DNA from: Piper betle
Lineage: Eukaryota; Streptophyta; Magnoliopsida; Piperales; Piperaceae
Assembly: GCA_033002965.1 (NCBI GenBank)
Contig: JAURVB010009377.1
Location: 1 to 64,000, forward strand
Length of the DNA stretch: 64,000 nucleotides
Direction of reading: 5' to 3'
Below, piece by piece: positions 47,131 to 58,330 of this stretch. A model generated the notes under the pieces. The model did no database searches, had not been told where the DNA came from, and was given only the letters and a program-made list of their open reading frames with translations. Numbering within the stretch: position 1 is the stretch's first letter; each line of letters opens with the position of its first letter. The translations under genes were made by a program, and so were the position numbers.

Positions 47131-47389
47131 GAAGTGTTGTGTCGGTGTTTGGTGCGGTGCACACACGCTATGATCGAGCGAAGGGTTGAAGGCAGCAACC
47201 TCGGGGTGTTGAGGTTGGCCGAACACCGGTTGATGTTAGCATGCAGGATTCCGTAGTTTCTTCAAAGTTGCATTCTTGGTGTTAGGCTGGTGTTCTCGGG
47301 TGAGAATACGCCGTGCGGACTGGTTAGGATTGAAAATTTTTGGGTCCTTAAATCAGGCATGTGACAGCTGGGATATACATATAGATTTT

Positions 47390-47910
47390 CTACTAGGATT
47401 AATTATTTTTAGTGGATAACTTAGGTCGTTGTTACAAATATTATCAAAGTCATACTAGGGTTGTATTATATGGTATGCTAGAGTAGATATAGACTAGACC
47501 CATGAGCCAAAAGTAAATTCACTACGAGGGCATAATTTCTAAGAGTGGGTAGATTGTAAGATTTAAAAAAATTAACCTCACATGTGATACCTATTAGTAT
47601 AGTATCTTCAACTTCATTTATCCAATTTTAAAGAAATTAATTGGCTCATGAGTTTACTCTTGGGCTGGGTCGTTATAGATATTAGCATAGCTAACTCAGG
47701 AATCATATTGAATGATGGGCTGGAGTGGACAAGAACTATGTCCATGAGCTTAAGAAAGAAATTTCAATGATAAAATTTCATAAAAAGTGGGTAAATTATA
47801 AGATCTCACAAAATTAGTACTTAATCTAATGCTCACCAAGACAAAATTTAATATGTCAATAGGGTACGCGAAGAGCCATCTTATTATAGAAATAGTCTTG
47901 AAGATTATAA
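47390..47910 (+). mobile_element. TRIM-like element remnants
   Basis: Two degraded LTR-end/primer-site junctions (GTTGTTACAAATATTATCAAAGTC near 47430 and GGGTCGTTATAGATATTAGCATAGC near 47668) are each followed after about 120 bp by a polypurine-like GAGTGGGTAGAT or AAGTGGGTAAAT and an LTR-like start (TGTAAGATTT at 47552, TATAAGATCTCAC near 47806). This is the arrangement of terminal-repeat retrotransposons in miniature, here partly in tandem and strongly decayed. Confidence 0.5.
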
Positions 47911-47930
47911 TCATTAAAATGGGTGGAGAT

Positions 47931-50342
47931 TGTTAACGCTATGTTTTGATTATTATCATCCTAAATACAATGGACATAAACCATAGTGGATGCATGAACA
48001 TGAAAAATTGATGAGAATTAGTTATATTTATGTAATTATTTTCCTTGTAATAAATTTCCGTTTGAGATGACAAAAGGGGAAAGTGAATGTGTTCTAATGG
48101 ATATACGTCTAGAGAGAGTGTGCCTATATGTAGGGATAGATATGAGTGTTTAGAATATAGCCATCTCATGGGCTTAGAATTTTAATCAATTAATGAGAAT
48201 GGCTAACTCGTTTTAGGATGCTAAACACCTATTAGCCATAAGTTTTATGGTATATTTATCACGGCGTAAACATTTCATGACATAGCATATTGCATTATTT
48301 TTAGACTAACTCTTGTGTAGGTATGAAGAAATGAGGATGCATAGATTACAATGGTAGATCTTGAAGACTTGAAGGATTGAAGATCTCAATAACAAGCTCA
48401 AGGAATGTTTCATAAGGATTGATATCAATTACTTAGAGAGTTCACAACATATTGGAGTTGTCTTCAAAACGTCTCGATAAAAGTATTGAACCTTATTTAG
48501 ATGTGAAACAACTCAAAACTCTCCAAGTATGGGGAATATCAAGAAACTAAATTTAAAGGATCCCAAAGAAGAGTTGAAGTTTGCTATGGTTTGGAAGCCC
48601 TTTGGTCAGCACTTCGACAACTGGAGATGCAAGGATGTGAAACAAGGGAGAACTAATTTTACCGTTGGCTATGTTTAAGACTTTGACAAATGAAGATGCA
48701 AGGTTGTGAAACAAGGGAGAACTACTTCAACCTTCGGTTACCCTTGGGTTAGGGCTTCGGGAATCGAAGATGTAAAAGTTTGGGAGAATGGAGAGATGCT
48801 TCAAATTTAAACAAATCTTTTGTATGGACATCGGCTACTGAAGATGCAAGGGTTGATCCAAGGAAGGAAATCTGTTAGACTTTGATAGACCTTCAGTTGT
48901 GGGTTCAACAACCAAAGAGCATAAGAAAACCCTAGGACTGACGTGGCAAAAGGAAAAAAAGTCAATGAGGACTTTGGCAGATGTTTGATTGTGGGTTTGG
49001 CAATCAAAGAGCATGAGGGCATTCTTGAGATGACGTGGAGATTGAAGATTTGAAGTTGAGGAAACTTCGGCAGACATTGGTTGTTGGTTCAACAGTCAAA
49101 AAAGATATGACTAGTGAAGCGAACAATTGGCATATCTTCGGTTAGTCATTTGTCAGCCGATCATTATAGAAAAGTTGCCCAAACTAGTTGTTTACATAAG
49201 TAACCTCAGGGGATTTGAAACCCAACAACTACTATTTTGGGAGAGGTGTTGGAAACCTATAAATAGAGCCTTGGGGGAGTGTTTGACACACCTTATATAA
49301 TGTTGAACCCCTAGAATTCTCGTGGAAGATTTGGGAAACTGAAGCTTGTGTTATGATTGGCTTAACCTATTAGCTTGTATTTCTATGCTTTGATTATGTA
49401 TTCCCAAAAGAGAGGATTGTGTGAGGTTTTTCTCAAGTGTGTTCAAGCTGATTTGTAAATACCCAAGTGTTGTGAGTGTGTGTGAAATACTTATTCTAGT
49501 CTTCTAGAGATAGAAGGTGCATGTATTAAGGCTCCTTTGGCTCAAGGTGTGAACTTGTGAATTGAGGCTTAACTTCAAATGGTAGCTACTTCAAAGGTGT
49601 TTGGAACTAGTTGCAAGAGTCCTTGGTATTATGTAGGTGATATGTAGGTGTTTGAGAATAAAGCCTAGTAGCTTGAGAAGTACCTTGGCACCTAGTGCTT
49701 GTGGAGGAAAGCTTGTTAATGTCTCATAAGGGGCTAGGCGTGCAAGGTTCTAGCACTTGGTATTTGAGAAGAAGGTTGTCGGTTACAAGGTTCCTTGGCA
49801 CTTGGTATTTATAAAGGAGGTCTTGTGGCTGCTTATAAGGTGTACAAGTTGGTTACTATATTGAAACTAAGAAGACCTACCCAACCAAAAGACTTGGTAG
49901 ACTAGAAGAGAGGAATACTAATTGAGAACCTCTTAAAAATTCTTGTCTTCTCTCTTCCCTCTCTCTTTGTGTGCTTCATTTCAATTTGATTCACTTCTTT
50001 TCACACTTCACTTAATTCTTTTGTCTTTGACTTGTTCACTTTAGACAATTAAGTGAATCAAAGTCAAAGTCACCTTATTGCTTGTATAATTTGACAAATT
50101 CACCTTCACAAGTAACTTTGTGAGTTTGAATTTGTGTTGCCTCACACACTACACTATGGGTTCATTATATTGTTTATTGTATTGCCTATTTATTTCTTAT
50201 GCTTATTGATTATTTTTGTTGTGCTTAAATCATTTCCGCTTTAGTTATCCATTTGTGATCATTATAATGGTCTAAATATTGTAGGGATTTAATTCTTTTC
50301 CTAAGTGTTTGTAGTTAGTTCTCTCCTATATAGGGGCTTTCA
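47931..50342 (+). mobile_element. Putative retrotransposon LTR (2.4 kb)
   Basis: A purine-rich GGGTGGAGAT precedes TGTTAACGC at 47931, as at a polypurine tract/LTR junction, and the stretch may end with GGCTTTCA at 50342. It contains a strong TATA box (49258) and degenerate internal repeats (GAAGATGCAAGG and ACAAGGGAGAACTA words, 48600-48800; CAACCAAAGAGCAT words, 48890-49110). No target duplication is seen, so it may be the surviving 3' LTR of a lost element. The right boundary is tentative. Confidence 0.45.
49258..49265 (+). promoter_or_regulatory. TATA box of the putative LTR promoter
   Basis: TATAAATA in the context ACCTATAAATAGAGCC, a near-ideal plant TATA box, placed mid-LTR as expected for a U3 promoter. 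Confidence 0.5.
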
Positions 50343-51134
50343 GTACGCCTGTAGATCTTTAAGTTCAGTTAAGCATTTTTGAAGATATGACTTGAACCTA
50401 TTATGTTGTATTTAGACTACTCGTTGCAAATAAAGCTTTCATGTGCATGGGTACATGCTACATCAAAGGAAAGCGAATTAGAGCGAAAAAACCCAGTTGC
50501 TTTTATACTGCTCCATCTCCTTGATTTAAAGATTTGAAGGGTAATACATTAAGCAATCTACTTCATCTATCAGTATTCCATCCAAGCCTTTAACTTTGTG
50601 CTTGTATATATCTTGTTTGACGGAGCAATTGCAAGGATTATATTCATTCACTATAAAAAAGGACAACTTTTGTAAACTTTTACTAACAATGGATTATTGG
50701 AAACACCGCTTCCCATGGACAAAGACTAACACACAACCAATCAATCATGCAAAACTCTAGTGTGTTACTGACCTTCATACTTTCTTTTGTTGACTTATTT
50801 AATAGTGCTGCTTTATATAACTGCACTTTGGGGAACCTGCAATCTCTATAAGTGTCCACTGCCACTTTAATTGATTCAGTTTTCTTTCATTCCAATATTG
50901 AAACACACAAAAAAGTCCACAAACTATCTAAAAGACTACCTCCTAGTAAGGATTAAGGATGATACATCTTGCAAATAAAAAGTAAAATTTACTCATAAAT
51001 AAAATATTATTTTGGTATAAAGTATACATTATTTCTTTAATAACTATTATTTTATCCTCTCATGTAATGTGTACCTAGTGTTTAAAGACACTTGGGTTTA
51101 ATATTTCTCTCTTTATTTTCCCAAACAATGCTCA
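50343..51134. other. Intergenic DNA, no gene recognised
   Basis: AT-rich sequence. Because it lies directly upstream of a beta-galactosidase relic it could hold further decayed exons, but I recognise none. Confidence 0.45.
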
Positions 51135-51305
51135 ACACTCAAGGCTCCATCAGGTTTAGTCTTTGTTGTTGTAAATTTACTAGGGCTTGGAAAAGGTGAA
51201 GCATGGATTAATGGCTAAAGCATCGGACAATATTAGTCCAAAAGTATATTTCCAAGCAAGGTTATCCAAAACCTTGTGATTATACAGGAACATATTGTGT
51301 ATCCA
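51135..51305 (+). pseudogene. Beta-galactosidase (GH35) exon relic
   Basis: The + strand translation from 51138 reads LKAPSG, VVVNLLGLGKGEAWING, a stop, SIGQY, a stop. It continues after a frameshift with KQGYPKPCDYTGTYC. Plant GH35 beta-galactosidases carry KAPxGxDPVVVNLxGLGKGEAW(V/I)NGQSIGRYW followed by a C-D-Y-x-G-x-Y motif. Both stops sit where Gln and Trp codons are expected (CAA to TAA, TGG to TAG). Only this exon-sized piece is visible. It shows that a cell-wall galactosidase gene or retrocopy once lay here. Confidence 0.72.
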
Positions 51306-51416
51306 ATTGTTCTAACTGTTGTAACTAGTAATTTTAAAGTTGATATGTAATTTTACTTATTTAAGTTACAAATGTTCTCCAGGTTGTCAACAAATTATAA
51401 ATCATATTTACAATAT

Positions 51417-51913
51417 ATACTATATATATATATATATATATATATAACACCCCAATTCTAATTCAAGCATGAGTTGGACCCAAATCAAAATATAAATATT
51501 AAATCATGAATAAACTACCACTTGATATGTTAACATGTTCGAATCACGGTCTAAGATCTAACCCCACTTAGAGTCAAATGATAGACAACATATAGACCCC
51601 TACATGACTAGTGAGGGAGAGAGAAACTGTGTGCGTGCACGCGTGTGCATGTGGGTGTGCAATAAGTGGCACATTCCTAAATGTTATCCTAGTTACAAAG
51701 GTCACTCCACTTGGGATAAAAATTTGGAATGAGCCTCCTTTGCAATTGGAGAAATAAGTTAACACAAAACCTAAATATAAAATAGCACACATGATATAAA
51801 TCATATAGCAATTAATAAAAGTTAACAAGAATGTATGGAGATTACGATCACCTAAACTACCACCTAACACACACCGAAACATATTAGCACTCATCAAGTA
51901 TGAAGGCTATGGC
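51417..51913. other. TA microsatellite and possible LTR edge
   Basis: (TA)n at about 51417-51446 is followed by AACACCCCAATTCTAATTC, which resembles a gypsy LTR terminus (compare TGTAACACCCCAATTT at 20655). The rest does not clearly match the other LTRs. A GTGTGCATGTGGGTGTG-type purine/pyrimidine stretch lies near 51630-51660. No gene is seen. Confidence 0.35.
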
Positions 51914-52335
51914 TATAAGATCCCCCAATTCATTAGTCAGTCCATTTAGTTGGCCTCTCATCCAATACCTATTAGAGTATGATCCACTATATTACTATGA
52001 ATAATGCTTACAAGCTTCTACTTGGTTAACTATTTTTAAAGAAATAACTATACCTATCAATTTGTATTAATTAAGTAGGGCTGTTAAAGGTGGTATCAGA
52101 GCCAATTGGGACCATATTAGATGATAAAGTCGGTTTAGATACAAATTTAGATTAATATCATTAGTGATAGAAAAGAATTCATAGGGCAAAAATTTCTTAA
52201 GATAGGTGGAATGTATCATCTCATTAGTTAGTTAGTCTTATATCTTATATCTACTGGGCTAAGATCTACTATATCAATGTGAATAGTACTTACAATTGGG
52301 CAATTGACGTGACCAATGCTACATCACATAACAAG
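51914..52335 (+). mobile_element. TRIM element with two short LTRs and a primer site
   Basis: The left LTR (about 51914-52091) and right LTR (about 52213-52335) share GATCYACTATAT and GAATARTRCTTACAA in the same order. Between them, TGGTATCAGAGCC at 52093-52105 is an exact tRNA-iMet primer binding site, and a short non-coding interior of about 110 bp ends in a purine-rich AAGATAGGTGGAAT. No protein is encoded, as expected for TRIMs. The right end reads GACCAATGCTACA. Confidence 0.68.
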
Positions 52336-52680
52336 ATTGTGATCAAGATTGCAATTGTAACAAATTTTTGTATTTTGGGTCGTTAAGGATCACAAAAGGA
52401 AGGATCATGCAATCCTCCCTTTACCAATCAAATTAAAAGCAATCATAAATCTAACATCAAATAACAGATCTAAACTTGATAAATTAATAATTATCATGTA
52501 ATTATAGATCTATCAATGATTAATCAACTAAGAAAAATCTGATTATGAAAATCAATAGTTATCATGCATAAAATAATTACAATCATGATTAAAGAGTAGA
52601 CCATAATAGATTTCTAATCAATTAAAAACAATTGATAATATCAATATTTTATCAAGTTTAACAATTACATCATGTGTAAA
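52336..52680. other. AT-rich intergenic DNA
   Basis: AT-rich sequence without a recognised gene or repeat. It ends in GTAAA, the probable left target duplication of LTR H. Confidence 0.6.
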
Positions 52681-55633
52681 TGTAAAACCCACGATTTGAA
52701 TCAGGGTTTAGATTCAGAACCGGTCGGTTTGACTCGTTATTTTCGAGTCGAGTCAGTTTCAGAACACGTGTACTGAGCTGACGTCAGTCGCGTGTATGAA
52801 CTATGAGGGTCATGCGTACCCAAGTATATGATGATAACATCATGAACACAACAGGACAGAATGAGTTATTAGATATATGAGAGTATGCCAGTTACTTTTT
52901 ATTTTTATATATAGTGAATCCCAGATTTAGTTTTAGGCCGTTTACCGCGTTAGGACGCGTTACGGGCAGTTTGGGTGGGTTAATAGTTCTAGAGCATATC
53001 ATTATGATGATTTGGTGTTTGTTTGATTTTATGGGATTTTCCCCGATTTTTATGGAATTTTTTAGGATTTACGGCGACTTAATTATTATTCTTGACTCGA
53101 GCCGAAGACAAGTCAAGTAATATTTACTAGTTTGCCACCAGCTCTTTTCTTCCTCACCCCCAACCTTTCCTTTCATCTTCCCCAAACCCTTATCGCGCGC
53201 CACCCATTGTGCATGCTGCCGCCACTGTGGCCGATGCCACCTTGCCACCAATCGGTGCTGCCAGGCTCTCGCAGTAGCGGCGCCGTGCCGCCCCGACTAG
53301 TCCCGGCTGTCACCCAACCTCCATGATGCTGGAATCGCCGCGCCTAGCGCCGCGGTCGTGTCACCGATTTTGCCGCCAGTGACCGTCGCCGCCACGATTG
53401 AGTGGTCGACTCGACCCGAGCAGACCTTTCCCGACCGGAGCAGAGGTCGTCGCCGCCAAAGCCGGCCGGATTTAGTCACCCACCACCGACCCTCTGTTTT
53501 AGCCATTTTCTAGCATGGTGCCACCTCCGCCGGCCATGTTGATGTCGTAGATGCGTTGGGCTTGCTGAGCCGGCTCCAATGGTACCCAATACCATTGCTC
53601 TCCAGCCAGTAGACGCCGCCGGCGGTTGTCGTCGGAAAACCGCCGGAAGCTGCCGGAAAACCGCCGAAACCAGCTGGAAAACCAGATTCGCTGGAATTCG
53701 TCGGATCTTCCACGGAGCTCAACCAGTTGATCCTGATCGAACTTCGGACACTGACGAGCGTCGAATTCGAGCTCCGAGACTTGCGACGGAACCCTAGTCG
53801 TCGCCGATTGCCGACGATGTAAGGTATATTTACCTCCAAATTTATAATTTAAACTTGATGATTGTTAGCACAGCATGCTAGGGTTGGTTTATTGATGTGA
53901 TCAATGCTTAATTATGGATGAAACGATGAGTTGCTTGATGAGATTAAGAGTGAATGAAGAGTAAGTGATCGAATGAGATAAAGTAAATATGAGCATGTTA
54001 ATCGAGTATGACGTAAAAACACAGTAAAATTAGTATGAATAGGATTAGTTATAATGATTTTCATACTTATGATTATTTGACTGTTGATTGATGTTCATTG
54101 AATTTGATGCATCATTTAGTTAGCGGGCGTTAGTATTTAGTTTTGATGTGTAGGTACGAAGTAGGAGCTCGCCGCCTAGGCGCGAGTGACACGCTTGGAG
54201 CTTCTACCAGGTCCGTTTAGGACTCGTCTCTGTTTTACATTCTCTTCTATTGTATGTTTATTTTATTATTTGCAGGACGAGGTTAAGTGGTGTTTTATTG
54301 GATCCCACTTAACTCGGGCCATTTAACCGAACAGTTTTCCGGATTAATAACCCCTCGAGGATGAGATCCCTGAGGATGATTTCGAAAACAAGATCCACCA
54401 CAAGTTGCCTTCGGGCCTATTATATAAATCCCTTCCCAGGCCTATATATATATTTTATCGAGTTTTCAGTGAGACGAGAGATGGAGAAACCGACTGCACG
54501 TACCATGAGCGGATGCCGTGACAGTCAAAGCGGGCTCTGGATTAGTGCCAGCGGACTGTTCCATTCCCGAGGGATCCTGACAACTCCGTGTTTGAGTTCC
54601 TCACACCTGGAGAACGTGGAGGTTTACGGGTACTGTTTAGTACAGCGCATGTCCGGACTTGTGGTTCAAAGGGTACTAAAGGCGACTGCCTGAAAGTACT
54701 CGGCCTTCGTGCTCAAGGCCAGGAGAAATATGGAGGTAAGGAGAGGGCTTAGGATTTGACACCAGAAAATGAAGTAAGAAATGCCGAGAGCGGCATCAGC
54801 AGCAGCATATCAGTAGGTTCGGGATGCTACCGGGTCTGCAGCCCAGTGGCTCCTCAGTAGTGCCCTTCAGAGTGTTCACGTGGAGTATATGATGTTTTCT
54901 TTCTTATGAGAGTTTGCTCTCATAGCCAGCTTGTTATAGTTATTTTATTTTCCGGACCAGTAACACTTGTTACTGACGTGTTTTTATTATATGTAGGTAA
55001 TAATCACTGAGTTGGAGGAGCCAGCTTGGACGGAGGAGCACTGTTGTCGCTTGCACACATGTCAGTTGATAGAGTGGTTGATATTCTATTTATGATGCTA
55101 TTATATTGTGAATGTTGTGAAATGCTAAGACATGATAGGATATGATTAAATGCAATGATATGATGATGTGACATGATTGAATGCTAAGACACGATGACAG
55201 AATGTGAAACATGAATAGATTGCGCAGCAGGAGCGTGGTGGGTTGAGACCCAAGCTTTAGAGTGAGTAAACAGTATATCAGATTGTGTGAATGAAGTTAC
55301 GTGATATATAGATACATATTTGCATATATGTTTATATATAGTATTTTGACAGGGTGACCCTAATTGCACTTTTAGGAGAAATTCTGTCTGTTTTACTTCA
55401 GAATTTTCATCAATTTTGATCGTAATTGTGATGATGTGTAATTTAGTTTGCATGTCATCCATGTAGTAATCATGTTAGGATATCATGCATTCATCCATGC
55501 ATGACAGGTAATATCTGTATCTTAAGACGCCGAAATTAGATCCACGTGAGTTAGGTTCGGGTTAGCCGACCTAACCGGGGCCTGTAACATGCCGGTTCGG
55601 TTCACGAGTGTAGACCAAATTTGGCATGCTACA
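52681..55633 (+). mobile_element. Solo Ty3/gypsy LTR H
   Basis: TGTAAAACCC to GCATGCTACA, 2953 bp, flanked by GTAAA and GTAAT (4 of 5 match). It is the same family as the truncated LTR D on the minus strand at 20655. A GC-rich block at 53100-53830 has open frames on both strands, but this block lies at the same place in the related LTR and is not a host gene. A word CGGACCAGTAACACT with TATATGTAGGT downstream (54950-55000) is shared with LTR B (16618-16670). Confidence 0.82.
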
Positions 55634-56089
55634 GTAATGTCTAAGAAGATAGATTTTACATGAAATTAGTCCATAAAACATGATTTATCATCAAGTCTAT
55701 TAAAATTAGTAATAATACACAATAAATTATGCATGAAAGTGTTAAACATCATAATTTAACTTGGAAATCATGGTAAAACATATAGAACGTCAAAAGGCTC
55801 ATCATGCTAATGAAAATTTGATAAAAGCATATTACAAAGCGTGCCTTCGCAACGGAGTAGATCGAAGATCTTCTCATAGGTTGACTTTACTCACAATCCA
55901 AAGAAGAATTAGGATCTACAGCCTAGATCCCCAAACTCAAGCACCTGAAACCCATCTCTCCACCACCACCAACTCTCTCCACAGAATTAGAATTTACGTG
56001 TGTTACTCATAATAGGGGGACTAATAAGACTCTTCTTAGAACATGTCTTTCTTAAAAAGATAGATATTATTCTATTAGGGTTATTTTGG
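55634..56089. other. AT-rich intergenic DNA
   Basis: No gene is supported. The open frame at 55761-56012 lacks recognisable features. Confidence 0.5.
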
Positions 56090-58330
56090 CATTTATATTA
56101 ATAGTAAAAACCTAATTAATTTAGAATTCCCTTCAAATAATAGCCGTTTAATTAAAATAATGTCTAACATTTTGCAAGACCTAAGCGATCTTACAATGTT
56201 ATCGATTTTCCAGAAGAGGGAACAGAAGTAAAAAGAAATTTTCTTGATATCTAATAATTGGTGACAATAATTGACCAAAAGCATCAATACCAACTGAATT
56301 ATTTTCATCTAGTATTTTTCCACAACTAAACCATAGTCATCTCTGATAACCCAATGATTAAGAAATCTAAAGGGAGGATTGTCTTTACTTGTGACAGATG
56401 GATTTGTGTCTAATAAAAGAGGTAAATGATATAAAAGTTCAGGATCAAAATGATAATAAATCTTAGTGGTGGCCAAGAGAGAATTTCAACAAGAGTGTGC
56501 CACCGCACTATCTAGTCTATCTAGAATCCTCTAGCATTTCCCTCCGGGTGATTAGAGCAAGTAAACTTTCTCCAACAAAACCTGAATCAATTAAGTCAAA
56601 CTGGTCCCACAACCTTCTACTATTTCTTTGAGTAGGATTATGCCAAGCTCCCCCTTTCTTTTAAAGATTCCAAAACTAGGTTAAAATCCCCACATAAAAG
56701 CCATGGCTCAAATAAAATCATAACAGTTATATTACTCAATAATTCAACTTTAAATTGACTATTAGGACTCTTCTAAACTCCATAGAAATTAAAGAATATG
56801 TGATTTAAAGGATCCATAGTCCATCCATGGATGAAATGCTTGCAGCTTTTAAGATAGTCATGGAAATATCTTTCTTTCGGCAACAAAATAGATCACCCAA
56901 TTGTCCAGAGCTAGGTATGAAGTAGAAATGAAAAAGAGATTCCCATTTTTTATGAAAAATATCCTATTTTTTCACAAAAAGCTTGGATTCAGATGCAAGG
57001 ACAATATCAGGGTTATTAATTCTAATAAGTTGGACAAATTCAATAGGGAAGGATTTCCTTCTTGACCCACAAACATTCCACGCCATAATTTTCATAGTAA
57101 CTAATATATCAAAGAAAATAGAATGAAAATTTAGCAATAAAATATTATGTAGAAAATTGACCTTGAGTGAAGAAGTAGCAATAGCAAACCCTCTGTTCCC
57201 CTTAGGAAAAGTAGATGTTGTCAATTTTCTTATCAGTAGACTTTGGAACACCCACATCAGAAGTCAGCTTATCAAGAGGAGGAAGCAACTTCATAGTATC
57301 CCAGCCCACTCCAAAAGATTAGTCATTTGTAAAAAATTCCACCCTTCAGCCAATTGATTTACATAAAGAGTTTTAAGCTTTCAACTATTATGAAAGACAT
57401 CATCACTATCTAGCATTATGAAGTCAGCTTTGGAAAGGATATCCAACACTAGTGCATCCTCAGGCAGCTTTCTTGCGTTCATAGTTTATAAAATTATGCT
57501 GGTTTGTCAAGATTGTTGTTACCATCATTAGCATGTGGTACCATGAACATCCTTCCACTAACGCCACCTTCACCAAAAATCTCTAAACTAGCCTGAGGTC
57601 TTCACCTTGTAGAGCCACAAGCAGTATATAGCACTAAAAAATTTTGGACCTAAATAAAAATTGATAAAGATGCAGAGTATGTAGTCAGCATCTGGTTGGG
57701 AGAATTCAAGAGAAGCAATGGTACATAAGATAGAACACCTCTTTTCAAAATCTTCAACAGTGATGAATGGGATTTCTCTTAGTAGAGCTAATATCTGAGG
57801 GGCTCGAGGCACAACTTGAGTAATATGGGTATCAAAAGGAAAATCCTCACTGTTATTAGGAAAAGATAATTCACCTGTTCTTACTTTTTTCTTATTGGGC
57901 CCTTTGGAGAGGAAGTTGTAGGCCCAAATCCAGGAGGATATGGATCATCCATATCCCCAACATTATCCTCAAATATTTGGGCTTAACCAATAAGAAGTGT
58001 TTGGAGTCTTTTTCTTCTTTACCAATTAATTTTCTCTCAACCATGGCCCAAACAGATGCTCCTCTTCAACCATAAACATTATTATCCTCCTTAACCAACA
58101 TAGGGCGTCTAGAATATTAAGAGCGCTGGATTCTCTTCCCTCCGAACTATCTACAAGGATGCTTGGAATGTTATTCGGCATCAATTTCAAACAGTCTTAG
58201 TTTACATTAATGTCCTCTATCATATTCTGTGCAGTTAAAGATAAATGTATACCATATGAGGAGCAGAAAAAAGGCTTGATGTTCACCAAGGGTACCATTA
58301 GGGATATACTCATCTTGGCTGATTTTCACG
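56090..58330 (-). pseudogene. LINE (L1-type) retrotransposon relic, endonuclease region
   Basis: The minus strand from about 57095 reads MKIMAWNVCGS, FVQLIRINNPDIVLASESK, the start of an apurinic-type LINE endonuclease (usual form MKxxxWNVRG ... PDIVFLQETK). Further down (56700-56560) are WLLCGDFNLVLES and other endonuclease words, and near 56370-56330 FRFLNHWVI. Many stops and frameshifts lie between. Upstream on the minus strand (58330-57590) the open frame at 57588-57812 may belong to ORF1, but I do not recognise a motif there. No reverse transcriptase domain is seen: the element is truncated at about 56090. Confidence 0.68.

Larger units (their letters stand above)
45184..47345. mobile_element. 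Dispersed repeat copy R2
   Basis: The second copy of the R1 family, in the same orientation. 46600-47345 aligns with 840-1562, including the block around 46787-46812 (GGGGGCTGTCCACAAGCCGAGCAGG). Its left part is rich in GAGC/GTGCG words, as is R1. TGGTGTTATAGCAGTG at about 45188 resembles a degraded tRNA-Met primer site, which would fit a non-autonomous LTR element; this is weak. R2 differs from R1 by a minisatellite (46275-46500) and a perfect inverted repeat (47057-47130). Frames of up to 258 codons on the minus strand (45245-46124) are overlapping and repetitive, so I do not call them. Confidence 0.6.

Noticed and set aside
53132..53839. Possible small genes in a GC-rich block
   Set aside because: The block lies inside LTR H, and related sequence occurs at the same place in LTR D, so it is LTR sequence.
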